Part shown: one piece after another, positions 1 to 11,482 of the stretch
Layout: each line of letters begins with the position of its first letter
How positions within the stretch are numbered: the first letter of the stretch is position 1
Assembly: GCA_964017145.1 (NCBI GenBank)
Contig: OZ024846.1
Coordinates: 1,736,001-1,800,000, forward strand
Direction of reading: 5' to 3'
Source of the DNA: Agrocybe praecox
Lineage: Eukaryota; Basidiomycota; Agaricomycetes; Agaricales; Agrocybaceae
Length of the DNA stretch: 64,000 nucleotides
Notes under the pieces: model-generated
Seen by the model: only the letters and a program-made list of their open reading frames with translations
Databases searched by the model: none
Told to the model about the DNA's origin: nothing
Position numbers and translations under genes: made by a program

Positions 1-1423
1 CCCGAATTTATGGAGATGTTGCTCGGTTTCAGAGCAGTATCATCTCTTAAAGATGAGAGCGACAAGCTTCCAATCGACAAGGTATGTTTTTTCAGTTAAA
101 AACCAAGAATTATTCTTACAATAATCGCTTTCAAGAGGTTACGCCTTGGCATCTTTCAGTAAGTCAGATTTCTTGTGGTGAAATTCTCCGCTGAACGTTT
201 CGCGTAGCATGGGTGCTCCAGCAGGTGGTATGAATGCCGCTACTAGATCTGCAATCCGATACTGTATCAAACAAGGACATACCGCTCTCGCTGTCCACAA
301 CGGATTCCGAGGTTTGCTCGATGACAACGTCGATCAACCATCTTGGCTTGGTGTCGATGCATGGATGGCTAGAGGTGGTTCTGAACTTGGTACAAACCGC
401 ACTTTGCCTTCGGTCGATTTAGGAGGAGTCGCGGCCAAATTCCAACAGTTCAAATTTGATGCGATCATGATCATCGGAGGTTTCGAGGCTTTCAATGCAT
501 TGCTGATTTTGGATGAAGCTCGCAAATATTACCCAGCGTTCCATATTCCTATGGTACATTTGCCAGCTACTATTAGCAACAACGTACCGATGACGGAGTA
601 TAGTCTGGGAAGCGACACCAGTTTAAATGCCCTGGTCGATGCCTGCGACGCCATTAAACAGAGTGCCAGTGCCAGTCGAGATCGAGTTTTCGTGGTGGAG
701 ACCCAAGGAGGAAAGTGCGGATATATTGCAACCATGGGAGCGCTAGCTGTAGGGAATCTTTCGTTTTCAAATGTCTTATAGGCTGAAAGATTCTTAGGTC
801 GGAGCGAGTTTAGTGTACACACCTGAAGGAGGCATCAACCTTGATATGCTAAGAAGAGACGTTCAATTTTTAAGGACACGGTATAAGCTTGACTTGCCTG
901 GAAAGAGCGAAGGTCGCCTTGTGATTAGGTACGACTCCTTCCAGAGTTTTTGAAGCAGAGCCTTATGCACATCACATCCAGGAGCGAAGCTGCATCGTCC
1001 GTTTACACGACGTCAGTGTTGACAAAAATGTTCGTGGAGGAAGGTGGTTCACTATTCGATGCACGCTCAGCCTCGCTTGGCCACACATTGCAAGGTGGTG
1101 TACCATCGCCCATTGACCGATATCGTGCATCGCGCCTGGCGTTGAGGTGCATGACCTTCATCGAAGAACACCATGAGATCCTTTCACAGAAGCCACACAA
1201 ATCGCGACAAGCAGGCCCTGAAAGTGCAGCTGTGATAACAATCCAACAAAGCGACGTGAAGTGGGTACCAGTACAAGAGATGGTCAAGCACGCAGACATG
1301 GCTAATCGACGAGGGAAAGAGAATTGGTGGGCTTCTGCGACAGACCTTGTGGAGCAGCTAGCAGGCAAACCGCAATTTCTGGGTGCGGAACAGAGTGATT
1401 TCCCCACCAACTTGAAAGTCTAG
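1..1423 (+). CDS. ATP-dependent 6-phosphofructokinase, C-terminal part (5' end outside window)
   Basis: Glycolytic enzyme that phosphorylates fructose 6-phosphate. Exons read as 1-81, 136-158, 208-748, 798-928 and 982-1423, all joining in frame. The motif [13 protein letters not shown], the run [15 protein letters not shown] and the segment [13 protein letters not shown] are typical of the second (C-terminal) PFK repeat of the large eukaryotic enzymes. In that repeat the catalytic GGDAPGMN-type signature is altered and the site serves allosteric effector binding. The later segment [20 protein letters not shown] is also PFK-specific. The N-terminal catalytic half lies upstream of the window, so alpha or beta subunit type cannot be decided. 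The stop at 1421-1423 fits the usual PFK C-terminus. Family assignment is secure; exact exon borders are inferred from frame. Confidence 0.93.
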
Positions 1424-1622
1424 GTATTGGGAGCAGCAAAAGAAATAAGTACATTTGTAGAATATGGTTTCGCTGATAGAAAACTTGTAGAAAACATTGT
1501 TTAATGCATTTCATCAACCGTGGGAATAATTGTGAAATTGTGTTTTGATATGTTGACACGACGGCAGTCTGATCACGGACAGCACGCATCTTCCGTTTCA
1601 GTACTTTTCATCCGCTGCTATC
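1424..1622. other. intergenic spacer between PFK end and the Bqt4-like gene
   Basis: About 200 bp, AT-rich, holding the PFK 3' flank and the 5' flank of the next gene in tandem orientation. No promoter element stands out. Confidence 0.5.
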
Positions 1623-3060
1623 ATGGTTGCTCGCCCCCCTTTGCCAGTCAAATTCGCCAACCCAAACATAAAAGAATACAGTGCGTCATATATTTGTACA
1701 CACATCATTTCAGCCTTTTATATTATTATTGCAGCTTCTCCAACTCAGCTTCCACCTGTGAAATACCAGATCCTGAACTGCCAAGGGAAAGACATCCTCG
1801 TTCGTTAACACATCATCTTTTTGACACTGCAATAACACTCTACGCTAATTTAGGTTGGAAGACTTAAAATTGATACACCAACTGTAAGCCATAAGCCATC
1901 CTCTCGCGTTCGAAAACTAACAAGGTGCTCATTGTGTACAGGAAACCGGTCATGCCTTCATCTTGCGCAGATTCGACACTGGCGCTGTCAGCTTGACAAC
2001 TATGTTTCGTGCAGCCTTTCCCAATGCTACCGAGAGTGATGAGAAGGTTGAGATCAACTGGGTTAGGGAGAACTACGACCTAACGGGCAACAACGGGTCT
2101 ACAAGAGACACGCACATCACTCGTCTTGCTGGGACATGGGTGAGCCCACGGGTCGCATTAGAGCTGGGAAAGGAGTATAAAATGGATGATCTCATTAAAG
2201 CGGTTGTTGAAGCATCCCCCGATCCAAATGGAAGTTACAGGAGATCAGGCAAAGCAGCACCGCCGCCTTCATACCCTCTCAGCACCCCTTCTTTCACGGT
2301 TAACACCAGTGCGGCTGCTCCTCCAACCCCGGCATCTGTTATTCCGCTTTCCGTGCGGAGAAATCCAATCCCGACGACTGAGGTTGTTGTGACAAAGCCA
2401 CCATCTGCTGTTAAGTCTCTTCCAACCCCATCGCCGACCGCTGCAGCTCCTCCTGCAAAACGACGGAAAGAGTCTTCTCCTATTCCCACACCTCAGAGCA
2501 GTAAACCGCCATCACGCGCGTCTCCAGCTCCTACGAAGACACCTGTTCGTCGTTCTACGCGCACGAAGAGTCCAGCACCACGACCATCAGTGATTGTACC
2601 CCTCACCTCTGTAACCCGCACCCCGAAAGTACCTCGTTCGACAAAGAAAGAAACACAAGCTTCATTGACGCCGGGCGGCTCTGATCTCACAGCTGTCGAC
2701 GAAGAAAGTCAGTTAGTCGAAGATGGTATTGCTGGCTCGGAGCTTCGGGACCAGGACATTAAGGAGCAACAGAAGTTGATAGAAGACCTCAAATACAAAC
2801 GCGACGCGGAAAGACTTGCAGCTGCCTCTGCTTCCACTTCCACCGAAGAAGCGAGCATGGATGGCGCCGAGGAACTCTCTTCCAAAAAGAGGGACAGGGA
2901 AGAAGAAGAAACTCCATTGAAATTTGAGTTCAAAGAACCTGAGTTGGAGGATCGGGTCATTGCCACAAATAGGCGCGTAGGACGCTTCCACCTTGAACCA
3001 AGGGCAAAGTCGTTTGCCTGGGGTATTGCAGCCTTTGCAGTAGGAATGGGTGCCGTGTAA
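1623..3060 (+). CDS. Bqt4-like inner-nuclear-membrane protein with KilA-N/APSES-type domain
   Basis: Predicted 423 aa from exons 1623-1680, 1735-1799, 1854-1883 and 1942-3060, which join in frame. Residues about 20-145 form a KilA-N/APSES-type fold (segments KYQILNCQGKDILVGR, RRFDTGAVSLTTMFRAAFP, GTWVSPRVALELGKEY). The middle is Pro/Ser/Thr-rich and basic, low complexity. An acidic, charged coiled-coil-prone stretch follows (about 275-340). The protein ends in one hydrophobic helix, FAWGIAAFAVGMGAV, with no residues after it, as in a tail anchor. This order matches fission yeast Bqt4, which tethers telomeres to the nuclear envelope; soluble APSES transcription factors lack the TM tail. Telomere function here is inference from architecture. 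One donor (GTTCGT at 1800) is non-consensus. Convergent with the following paraoxonase-like gene. Confidence 0.75.
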
Positions 3061-3565
3061 GTCCTGGGTTCTCCCCTCACCAAATTCTACTCGATTACTG
3101 ATTGAGTTGTACGTTAGTTATCTACCAAGCTTCTTTTAGCACATGGATAGGACCTAGTCACTTGTTTATCTTCATTTTTGGTGATGGGTTTGTTTCTATC
3201 TTTTGTCTGCTTTCTCCGTCCCTTGTATTCATTGCTCCCGTTTATTGTTACTCTGATAAAGCCTTGGTAATTAACCCTGTACACATATTTGCGTTACGAC
3301 AGACAGGTCTACGTGTAGCGATACTCTAGCTTTCTTATTTTCCTCTGCGGATCTCGACGTCATTGTCCACACGCTTTGTGGGTTTTCGTGATGCCCACGT
3401 CCGGGCGCAGAGATTGTCAACATTATCTGTCGTCTCTATCTGTCCTTTTTTTATTTTTATATTTCCAATGTAACATTGTTTTACTTCCTTGGAATGATTT
3501 CCGACAAGAATGACACAAAGTAGGCATGTCGACTAATTACATGGCATTTCTAACCTTGAGTACAA
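3061..3565. other. 505 bp convergent intergenic region
   Basis: Lies between two convergent stop codons. T-rich runs (near 3441-3465) suit 3' UTR and polyadenylation sequence. No gene or repeat was recognised. Confidence 0.5.
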
Positions 3566-5056
3566 TTACTGCTTCTTCCCTCTTACAGATTTCTTTGCGT
3601 TCTCTGACCCTGGTTTACACGCAATCATTCCACCTTTTGCATACAGGCCCGCTACGTAAAGAGCCCTGGTTTCAGGATCCACCAGGCCCGTCGTCGAACC
3701 AGGAAATCCTCCTTTTGCTTCTTTTCCGTTGCTTTGGAACAATGTATGTAATGTATAGTTTTCACCATCCATTATAATCTTGCTGTTCGTCGATACAGGA
3801 GCATCTGGATCAAACCTCCTACTGCGTCGCCTGTTTTCTTTGGCTTTGGGGACAATGGCTACAACCCATGACGCACTGGTTGCATCGGTCACATTTCCAG
3901 CTACACTGGTAATATCCGGGAAATTCGGATGACCAGCAACGATGATTTCCTCTCCTAAAGCTGGATCTGAAGACGGGCTGAAGTGAAGATTGTCCGGTGC
4001 GAATGGGACGGTGACCACGTCTTTCTCGTACTTGAGCTCATTTGTCTCCGGGTCCCGTTCGTAAATCAAAACCTTGCTGACCGAGGTCGATGCAATCGCT
4101 ACCTCAGTTCCGGAGGACGATATGGCGACCCCATTTGGGAAGGGAATGAAGAGTTTGGCAAAAGTGGCCTTAGCAATGGCATTGCTTTCCGATGATGTGT
4201 GTTCATTAAGCGTGATATGCGAGACGAAGCCGAGAGGCAATCCCAAAATCGACTCTATTATTGGAAGGAAGTGTCCAATGATTGGCATCCTCCGTGTGAT
4301 CAAGTGGTCATTCGATGCATAAAATGCGTCAGGGGAAGTCAACGCAAGGCCGTTGGCAGAGTGCAGATAACCAGATTGGATGGTCCGTATATGCTGTGCC
4401 TCCGTAGGGTTGGAGGGATTGATGACGAAATGTTCGACTACCGTTCTTGCACGAGCATGGTTCACGACGTAGAGGTTTGACGAATTTCCTCCATGTGATG
4501 GCCAGACTTCAACACCGAGAGGATGAAAATCGTGATCCTGAGGATAATTCTTCAATGCAATCCGATATGCTTTGTTAGTTGCAAGCTCCGTGTCCAGGAT
4601 TCTATGTTCTGGGTTTTTTTTCTTTCGCCGAACGGCTTTTGGTTCCGGTACATAGAGCCACAGTCCTCCCAATGGATCAGGATTACGCAACGGCCCCATT
4701 ACCGTATTCCACGCTCTTCGACCTGGGTCGCAACTTAGAATGACTGGTCGCTCGACTACTTTGCCCTGTGAATCATGAAGCTCCCAGAACGTCTCGTCTT
4801 CGCAGGAACTTAGGCTCTCTTCTGATGTGTCTTTGGTGCTGCTGACTGTCGTGCATTCTGACGAGTATTGCCCGCCCGCTATGTAGCCGTTGGGAAACGT
4901 CGAGCGTATAAGTATGGAATTTTTTATAAGGTCTCCGCTTCGTTGCCAAATTATGCCCTAGAAAAAATTGGTTGGACTTCAATGCACAAGATATTGAAAT
5001 GAATGGGCACTCACCAAGACGATAACAATCGACGTGAATAGTCGAAACGAAATCAT
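3566..5056 (-). CDS. serum paraoxonase/arylesterase-like calcium-dependent lactonase
   Basis: Predicted 477 aa: first exon 5015-5056, intron 4958-5014, then one long exon to the stop. The N-terminus MISFRLFTSIVIVL is hydrophobic and looks like a signal anchor or secretory signal. The body has the paraoxonase-like six-bladed propeller signature: DHDFHPLGVEVWPS, LYVVNHARARTVVEHF, HSANGLALTSPDAFYASND, FPNGVAISSSGTEVAIASTS and a DNLHFSP motif. The Asn/Asp residues in those blades are the expected calcium ligands. Such enzymes hydrolyse lactones and aryl esters; the physiological substrate is unknown. The basic C-terminus (KKSVRGKKQ) is unusual. The start was chosen because it gives a clean spliced frame with a hydrophobic leader; it is divergent from the DUF6534 gene. 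Confidence 0.85.
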
Positions 5057-5695
5057 GGTTCACTGCAACCTCGGCGAGAGCAAGTATAAAACGGTTAGAG
5101 AATATTTCACCGCCACGTACACCATCCAGCTTACGCCGTGCGAACGAACTCATTATGAGAGTATGTCAGTAACGTAAGTATTCCTTTTATAGCATATGTT
5201 GTACATAACCTGCAAATGTAGGCATAGCGGTGTGGACCAAAAATAACCGTCAGAGACTAATTGATTCCATCAAAGAGGACAAGGACGGCGAATCTTTGCA
5301 AATTCATGCTCAACCAAAACAATCATCATTCTTGTCTGCACACTTTCTTACCCCATGGCTGCTGCCAAGACCAATACAATTTCAAAGACCAATACCTCCA
5401 ACTCGTCTACGTGTATCAGCTTGAAGCTCCGTCCTTCAAAGCTTCAGCCACCGATCAGCTTTCAATTACAATAGTAGATTCTCAGTATCTGATCCCCATT
5501 TCGCTGTTTTTAAGGGGTTTTGGTCGCGCTCATCTTTCCAAGTTTCCGTTTTGACTCTCCTTCTTACTTTCAAATTCTTAATTTTGTAAACTTTTTGTCT
5601 TCGACATCCCTGGAGCTTGTCAGGGAATCTGACCTTCTTGGCTCACTAGTCTGGCCAACCCTTTCAACCTCTCGAAACAAGCTGGACAATTCAAG
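5057..5695. promoter_or_regulatory. 639 bp divergent intergenic region (likely shared promoter)
   Basis: Separates the 5' ends of the paraoxonase-like gene (reverse) and the DUF6534 gene (forward). A CT-rich stretch around 5550-5650 precedes the forward ATG, as is common upstream of fungal start codons. No specific operator was identified. Confidence 0.4.
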
Positions 5696-7612
5696 ATGAC
5701 TACAACTCTTGGTTCTTTCGAAGATACCTTTGGTGCCATGCTTACTGGTGCATTTATTGCTATGACAATCTATGGAATAACAACCCTCCAGGTAAACTCA
5801 TGATCATATGCGCCTTGAATGAATGTTTTGGTTAACTTTCGTCAAGGCTTATTTCTATTATATGACATTCCCGAACGATGATAAACTAACAAAATTGATG
5901 GTAAAGTCTCTCAATAATGGGTGCGGTGGCTTTCGTAGTAATTAACTCTCATCAGGTATTGGCGATTTGGTGAGTTCTGGAACTTGAATTCCGGTAATTA
6001 CATCACAAACGATTTCGTACGAGAACAGGATTTTAGACACTGTGCATACAGTTCTCAGTGCGTGTGTTTATTCGATCTTGGGCGGCCGCCCTAACGTTAT
6101 TGAATAGTGTGTCATTGTGTACACTATTATCTTGTACGTGGTTCGGACAAAGCACGAGTAAAAGCATCGAAGACTGAAGAGCATCAGATTGCCGGGTTTC
6201 TCGACCATAGCAAATTGCTTGATGGGAACTGGTACGGATCCTGTTCTTTAACACGTACCCAAGACTCACTAACGGGCTAAATTCTATTAGGTCACTTTTT
6301 GTACGTGCATACCGCCTGTCATCCTTCATGAGCAACATATCCTTTAATCGTTCAACCTATAGTTATCTCCGGTCGTCAATGTAAGCATCTAATGGCGTCA
6401 ACTCAAACCTGAGGAATCTGACGTACGTACAGGTACTGCTAGCTTTAATAAGCCAGAGGTATGTCTTTACACTGTCCTTCAATAACACAAATGGTTGACA
6501 TCTATTTTCAGTTTCTTCACTCGGCGGATTTTTCTTTGTGAGTTATAATTCTAGAAACTACTACATAGAATGCCAAATCTCAACACTGATTAAATCTTGT
6601 GCATCTAGTGTGTTCTCCGCGATGGAGGTATCGGGTAGCTGGTATAGTCACTTTCACCGTCGTGGCGCATTTTGGTGAGCACTTCTCACGTTTACAGTCA
6701 TCACTGTAACAAATATAGATAAGCGCCACAGTTACAGGAATCAGTGCGTGCAATAATCCCTATTTGACACTTTTAACATATTACTCTACTAGACACTTCC
6801 GTCCATTTGTAAGTTTTTGCTGCTCCTGGATGAACTCCATGGTTCAAATCTCAGAGCTAATATCTGCACGAAATAGATTTCGAAAAAAGAAGTTTGTCCA
6901 TTCGAAACAACTTTCGGTAAGTTCATCTTATACACTACCACTCTCTGTATTCGTATTTAAAACCGTCTCTAGCTGAGCGCGATTGTACCTTTTGGAGTCA
7001 GCACAATTATATCAGATATCTTGGTTGCAGCGTCTTTGTGTATTCTTCTGAACAGCAACCGGTCCGAATTTGGAGACACTAATAGTATAATTAATGGGTT
7101 GATTATATTCGCCATTAACCGTTGTATTTTAACGACGTATGCTGCATCTATATGACTGTAATGTCTTGTAGGCTCATGCACTGTTTTTAGCGCCGTGGCC
7201 GTGACCGAGACTATTGTTTTCGCTGTGCTACCAAACACTTTCTACTCTTTCGCGATTGATTTTGTGATTGGAAAACGTAGGTCTCGTCATTCTGGATTAG
7301 TTGATCACCTAATGCGGGGCATCATACTAGTATACGCCAATTCCTTGTTGGCGGTGCTCAATTCACGGATAAATCTACGAGATCCACCTCAAGAACAATT
7401 TATCTCTACCGAGATGTCTACAAGATTCCATGTAACCAACCAGCAGTCAAGTTCTGTGCAGGTGCGTAGTTTTTAATACGATCTTCGCACTTGTACAAAA
7501 GACAGATGAACCATCTTTTGAGATTGAGTCAACAGGAAACAGCAAGACAGTCGACGACCAGCTTAGCTCGGAGAAGTTTGTGAGTGATACTCATGATAAG
7601 ATTGTTTCCTAA
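5696..7612 (+). CDS. DUF6534-type seven-helix membrane protein, highly intron-split
   Basis: Multi-pass membrane protein of a family very common in agaricomycetes, function unknown. Readable exons: 5696-5791, 5847-5900, 5956-5969 (14 nt), 6029-6057, 6108-6133, 6188-6231, 6291-6300 (10 nt), then about eleven more. The joined protein gives the family order: FGAMLTGAFIAMTIYGITTL, AYFYYMTFPND, VLAIWILDTVHTVL, YYLIAGFLDHSKLLDGNWSLF, SPVVNVLLALISQSFFTRR, RWRYRVAGIVTFTVVAHF, then IVPFGVSTIISDILVAASLC, INGLIIFAINRCILTT, and the hallmark end LYANSLLAVLNSR. The C-terminal tail is hydrophilic. The gene appears intact because every exon junction can be joined in frame. The last splice is ambiguous: a stop at 7583 is possible instead of 7612. 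No long ORF covers this gene, so automatic annotation may miss it. Confidence 0.8.
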
Positions 7613-7859
7613 ATTTGACAGGTATTATAGCAGATTATATCAAGAACTGGTTCCAGAAGGCATGAAATGACGTTGGACGAGAATGTTTGTACTGTATGAT
7701 ATCAAAGTTTAATACGCGGTGAATGCTGTGCACATGTGTATGGTGATGCTTGAAATGCAAGTCACCGACGTCAGGGTGGACAGCCTGTAAGGGGTTCTGG
7801 CTGCTTGTATCATCTTGTCCGCATGCTGCTATATCTTTCCTAACTTTCTTCGCTCACCC

Positions 7860-10482
7860 ATGTCGACTGGTACAGCGCGAGCACTTTTCGTTTTCTTTCT
7901 TGTTGTCAATTGCATTCTGTGGTCAAGAAGCCGATATGGACAACCTTTGCAAGGCTCTAGCCTGCTTCGCGGCCAAACCAGTTTGGTGAAGCGTATATAT
8001 GAGGATTTATCGACGCCACAGGGAACGTTGTATGTTAACAGCGAGGAGGAGGTGTGTATACACGTCCATGCGGTCCTCCCTTTCCTGACACCCTTGTATT
8101 CAGTGTCGTCCTCTTGCGTTTCCAATCGAATCCCAATGCCGTCACATCGACGAGAATTGTCCGGACTCCAACACTGCTCTCAGCATCCAATATCTTCATC
8201 ACTACTTTTGCGCAGAAGCGACGCTGCGGCCTCTAGTCTTTTCAGGTCTTCTGATTTGGTTGGCGTTTCTATTCTCGACCCTTGGAATTAGTGCCTCCGA
8301 CTTCTTCACTCCCAATTTAGCCACTATAGCTCAGGTACTCGGGCTTGATGAAAACGTAGCTGGCGTAACATTCTTAGCCTTTGGAAACGGGAGTCCCGAC
8401 TTATTTTCGACATTCTCTGCCATGCGGGCCGACTCTGGAAGCCTGGCTGTCGGAGAGTTGCTCGGTGCAGCCACGTTCATCGTGTCTTGTGTTGTCGGCT
8501 CAATGTGCATCATTAAACCATTCCAAGTCCATCGCACGCCATTCCTCCGGGACGTTGGCTTCTTTTCGACTGCAGTTATCCTGATATTGATCATTCTATG
8601 GGATGGCCACATTTCAGGATGGGAGGCCGCAAGCTTGGTGGGGTTGTACTTGATCTATGCTGTTGTGGTCATCGTCGGATCATGGTGGGAACGTAAAAGG
8701 GAACGCAGACGTTACCAAGAAGCGCAAGAGCGCGATGCTTATGCCGAATCTCCTTACACAGATGATCGTAAGACCTTCTCAATTTCTATTGAAGACCATC
8801 AATGACTATTTGTGTATAGCACTACCTACTTTGGCCGTGACACCTAAAAATCCACCTCTCTATAGGAATCGGGCGATTTCTGCTCCAGTTCCTCCCCGGT
8901 TAGAAACTAGCATACCCTCCCGTCACTATTCACGATCTCCTTCACCTAGTTCGACACATATTACCCAGCTTCCTTCCTTTTCAATTGTCGGTGCTCTAGA
9001 GTTTCGCGATGTCGTTGCCTCATTGAAAAAACAGGCAGCTGGTTCTTCATTGAGCTTGTTTGAAACGCCCGTGACACCATATGCAGGTGGCCATTATCAT
9101 TCCCATCTTACGCCACGCAGTGGACTTTCGTCACTCGCTTCAAGTATGGACTCAGAGACATTGAATGCCCTCCCACTCGGACAGAGGGGACGGGGCCGTA
9201 CTGTTTCTCCTGATGAAACAATTCGTGATGAACCACGAGATTTATTATCCTCTCAGTCAAGCGACTACTTCGCTCACGATCATTCATCTCCACCACCACC
9301 TATACCCTCCATCTTTCGAACGCCTGCATCCCCCTCACCGTCAACATCTGATATCAGCACCGAAGAGCAGCTATATGTCCCACAAAACAAGAGGCAACGC
9401 TTTTTCGCTACTCTAGGACGCATCTTTCATACCCTTTTTCCAACATTGCACAATTACAGAAATCAAACTATTCCTTCCCAGATCGCATGCGTGTTAGCCG
9501 CGCCAGCAGTCCTTTGCCTCACATTGACACTGCCTGTTGTGGTGACACCTTACCAAAGCTCTTCAATTGGTCCAGAAAAGATTTACAACGATGCGAGGCT
9601 CGTCGACTTTGAAGAGGAGGGAATGGAGCGTGTTCTTATTGCAGAGGAAGAAGTCGAAGAGAACATTCACGAATTGGCGTATGGTAAATGGTTAATGGCG
9701 ACGCAATGCATTTTTGGACCATCGTTCTGTGTATACGTCTTATTCTGTATGTTTGTGCTTATCTTTTATTATTGTTATCTAACAACCATACAGCAGGCAC
9801 TCGTCATTTTTTGTGGATTTTACTGGGGACTTTGGTTGCAGGTCTTCTTGCAGGTGCCATTGTCCTTACTTACACCGACAGAGGCAACACACCAGCATTC
9901 CGCATCACTCGTTGTTCAATGGGGTTTATTGTTTCTATGGTTTGGATTATGGCCATCGCAGATGAAGTCGTCAGCGTCCTACAAGTGAGTCAAATCTAAC
10001 TGAGTGAAGTATCCGGAGGCTAACTTGTGAGAACTAGACGTTTGGTCTTATCTTTGGTCTCTCGGACGCCATCATTGGGCTGACTATCTTTGCTATTGGC
10101 AATTCACTTGCAGATCTTGTGGCAAACATGAGTGTAGCGGTATGTCTTTTTCCTTTTCCATAAAGTGTAGCGTCTGACGTTTTACTAGGCCTTTGCACCC
10201 ATCATGGGGTTCTCGGCATGCTTTGGTGGACCCATGCTCAATATTCTTTTGGGAATTGGCGTATCAGGGTCTTATATCATTAATCAGACTGCCCAGCCTT
10301 ACACATTGCACCTGTCGAAAACCTTGTTTGTCAGTGCATTTGGATTGCTATTCGTCCTCGCTGCAACCCTCATATTTGTGCCTCTGAATGATTACTACCT
10401 GACGAGGAGATGGGGCGCGTTACTGATTGCTACATATGTTGTCATAATGCTCATCAACATTGTCGTTGAACTCAAGAGTTGA
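7860..10482 (+). CDS. sodium/calcium exchanger family cation transporter
   Basis: Multi-pass member of the CaCA superfamily. Introns: 8052-8103, 8768-8819, 9747-9793, 9985-10037 and 10140-10188. After an N-terminal helix (ALFVFFLVVNCILW) comes a Cys-containing lumenal segment (QCRPLAFPIESQC...ENCPD). The first alpha repeat follows, with the ion-binding signature VAGVTFLAFGNGSPDLFST. A long hydrophilic loop (about residues 270-460) separates it from the second alpha repeat, with SDAIIGLTIFAIGNSLADLV and APIMGFSACFGGPMLNILLG. The paired GNGSPD and GNSLAD motifs are the cation-coordinating elements of the family. Fungal relatives are vacuolar, ER or Golgi cation exchangers; location and ion are not determined here. 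The start at 7860 was preferred over 7815 because it directly precedes the leader helix. Confidence 0.9.
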
Positions 10483-10984
10483 CTGTCTATATCTTGAACC
10501 TAGGACTATTTACTGGAGTACACTGTATAATATAATCTATGTAGATGCATAAAAACGACCGCCATTTGCAACCTCAGAAGAAATCTCGACAAATTTGAGA
10601 CCCTTTGCATGTGCCCGGCAAACAATTCTTTGATCAGGGGTTTGTGAGTCCATCCAACCGCTTTTTGTAGGCTCTTATCTCATAAACATGCAGACGTGGC
10701 TAGGTTCTCGCTTTACAGTTTATGATTCTTTCCACATTCCATGTATATTTTTTGTCCAGCGTACGTCTGTGAGACTGTAGCTCTGATCAACATGGGACTT
10801 GAGGTTGTCTACTTTGAGAGAAATCAACAGGCATTTATGCAGCTCGCGCGAATTTGGCTGACAAAGTCGAAATCAGACTATATACTGCGGCTCTTGGAGA
10901 AACATCTATATGACGAATGACAAGCAGTAGAATAAAACCAAGGACAAAAATATCCGTATGACGAGCAACGCAAAAAAAAACACG
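10483..10984. other. 502 bp intergenic region between exchanger gene and tRNA
   Basis: Holds the 3' flank of the exchanger gene and the downstream side of the reverse-strand tRNA. No ORF with coding character and no repeat was recognised. Confidence 0.5.
10972..10980 (-). terminator. RNA polymerase III terminator of tRNA-Tyr
   Basis: A run of nine A on the forward strand is nine T on the tRNA strand, four bases after the discriminator base. Four or more T is the standard Pol III stop signal. Confidence 0.8.
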
Positions 10985-11078
10985 TCCTTCGAACCGGGCT
11001 CGAACCAGTGACCTTGGGATGTTCTAGCTCATATAACCAATTACAGTCCCACGCTCTTCCAAACTGAGCTATCGAAGG
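10985..11078 (-). tRNA. tRNA-Tyr (anticodon GUA) with 20-nt intron
   Basis: The acceptor stem CCTTCGA/TCGAAGG gives C1:G72 with discriminator A73, the eukaryotic tyrosine identity set. The T arm ACTGG-TTCGAGC-CCGGT is intact. The anticodon arm GGGA/TCCC closes the loop CTGTAAA (anticodon GTA) once the intron at 11021-11040 is removed. That intron sits after position 37, the canonical place for nuclear tRNA introns, and tRNA-Tyr genes carry introns almost universally in eukaryotes. The A box (TAGCTCAGTTTGG) and B box (GGTTCGAGCC) are present. The tRNA looks functional. Confidence 0.96.
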
Positions 11079-11482
11079 ATATAAGGTGTGAAAGGTTCAA
11101 TACTTTGAGGGGCATAGGGAAAGAAGATTAAGCGCGCGTCACGGACAGTCGGTGTGAAATTGCCGTGACGGGAGTGACGTAAAATACCCGGAGCTTGATC
11201 ACATACGTTGTGGGACACTTGTGGGAAGATGTATTATAATTATAACCAAATATGACATTCTTATCCTGTGAGAGCGCTTCAAGTTTTAACCATGTTTCTA
11301 TAAAATTTTGGTATGACAAGTTCTTCAGCTGGTAGAAACACATGGCGTGCCGTTGATGCATAAAGTATCATAGTCACATACATAATGTAATAAAGAGGTC
11401 TAGAATAAAGGTGTATGTATAGTGGTAGTGTGAAATTAAACGAACAGATCCATCCGGGGTGAAACACGAAAAAAAAAGTCAT
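11079..11482. other. 404 bp region between tRNA 5' flank and Kre9-like gene 3' end
   Basis: AT-rich, no recognisable gene. Two A/T-rich tracts near 11378-11450 fit the 3' UTR of the reverse-strand wall-protein gene. Confidence 0.45.

Noticed and set aside
1003..1410. 135-codon open frame on the reverse strand opposite the PFK end
   Set aside because: Antisense shadow of the clearly coding PFK exon; the forward frame matches the family throughout.
5696..7612. Idea that the DUF6534 gene is a pseudogene because no long frame exists
   Set aside because: All short exons can be joined in frame with GT-AG borders and reproduce the family order to the C-terminus.
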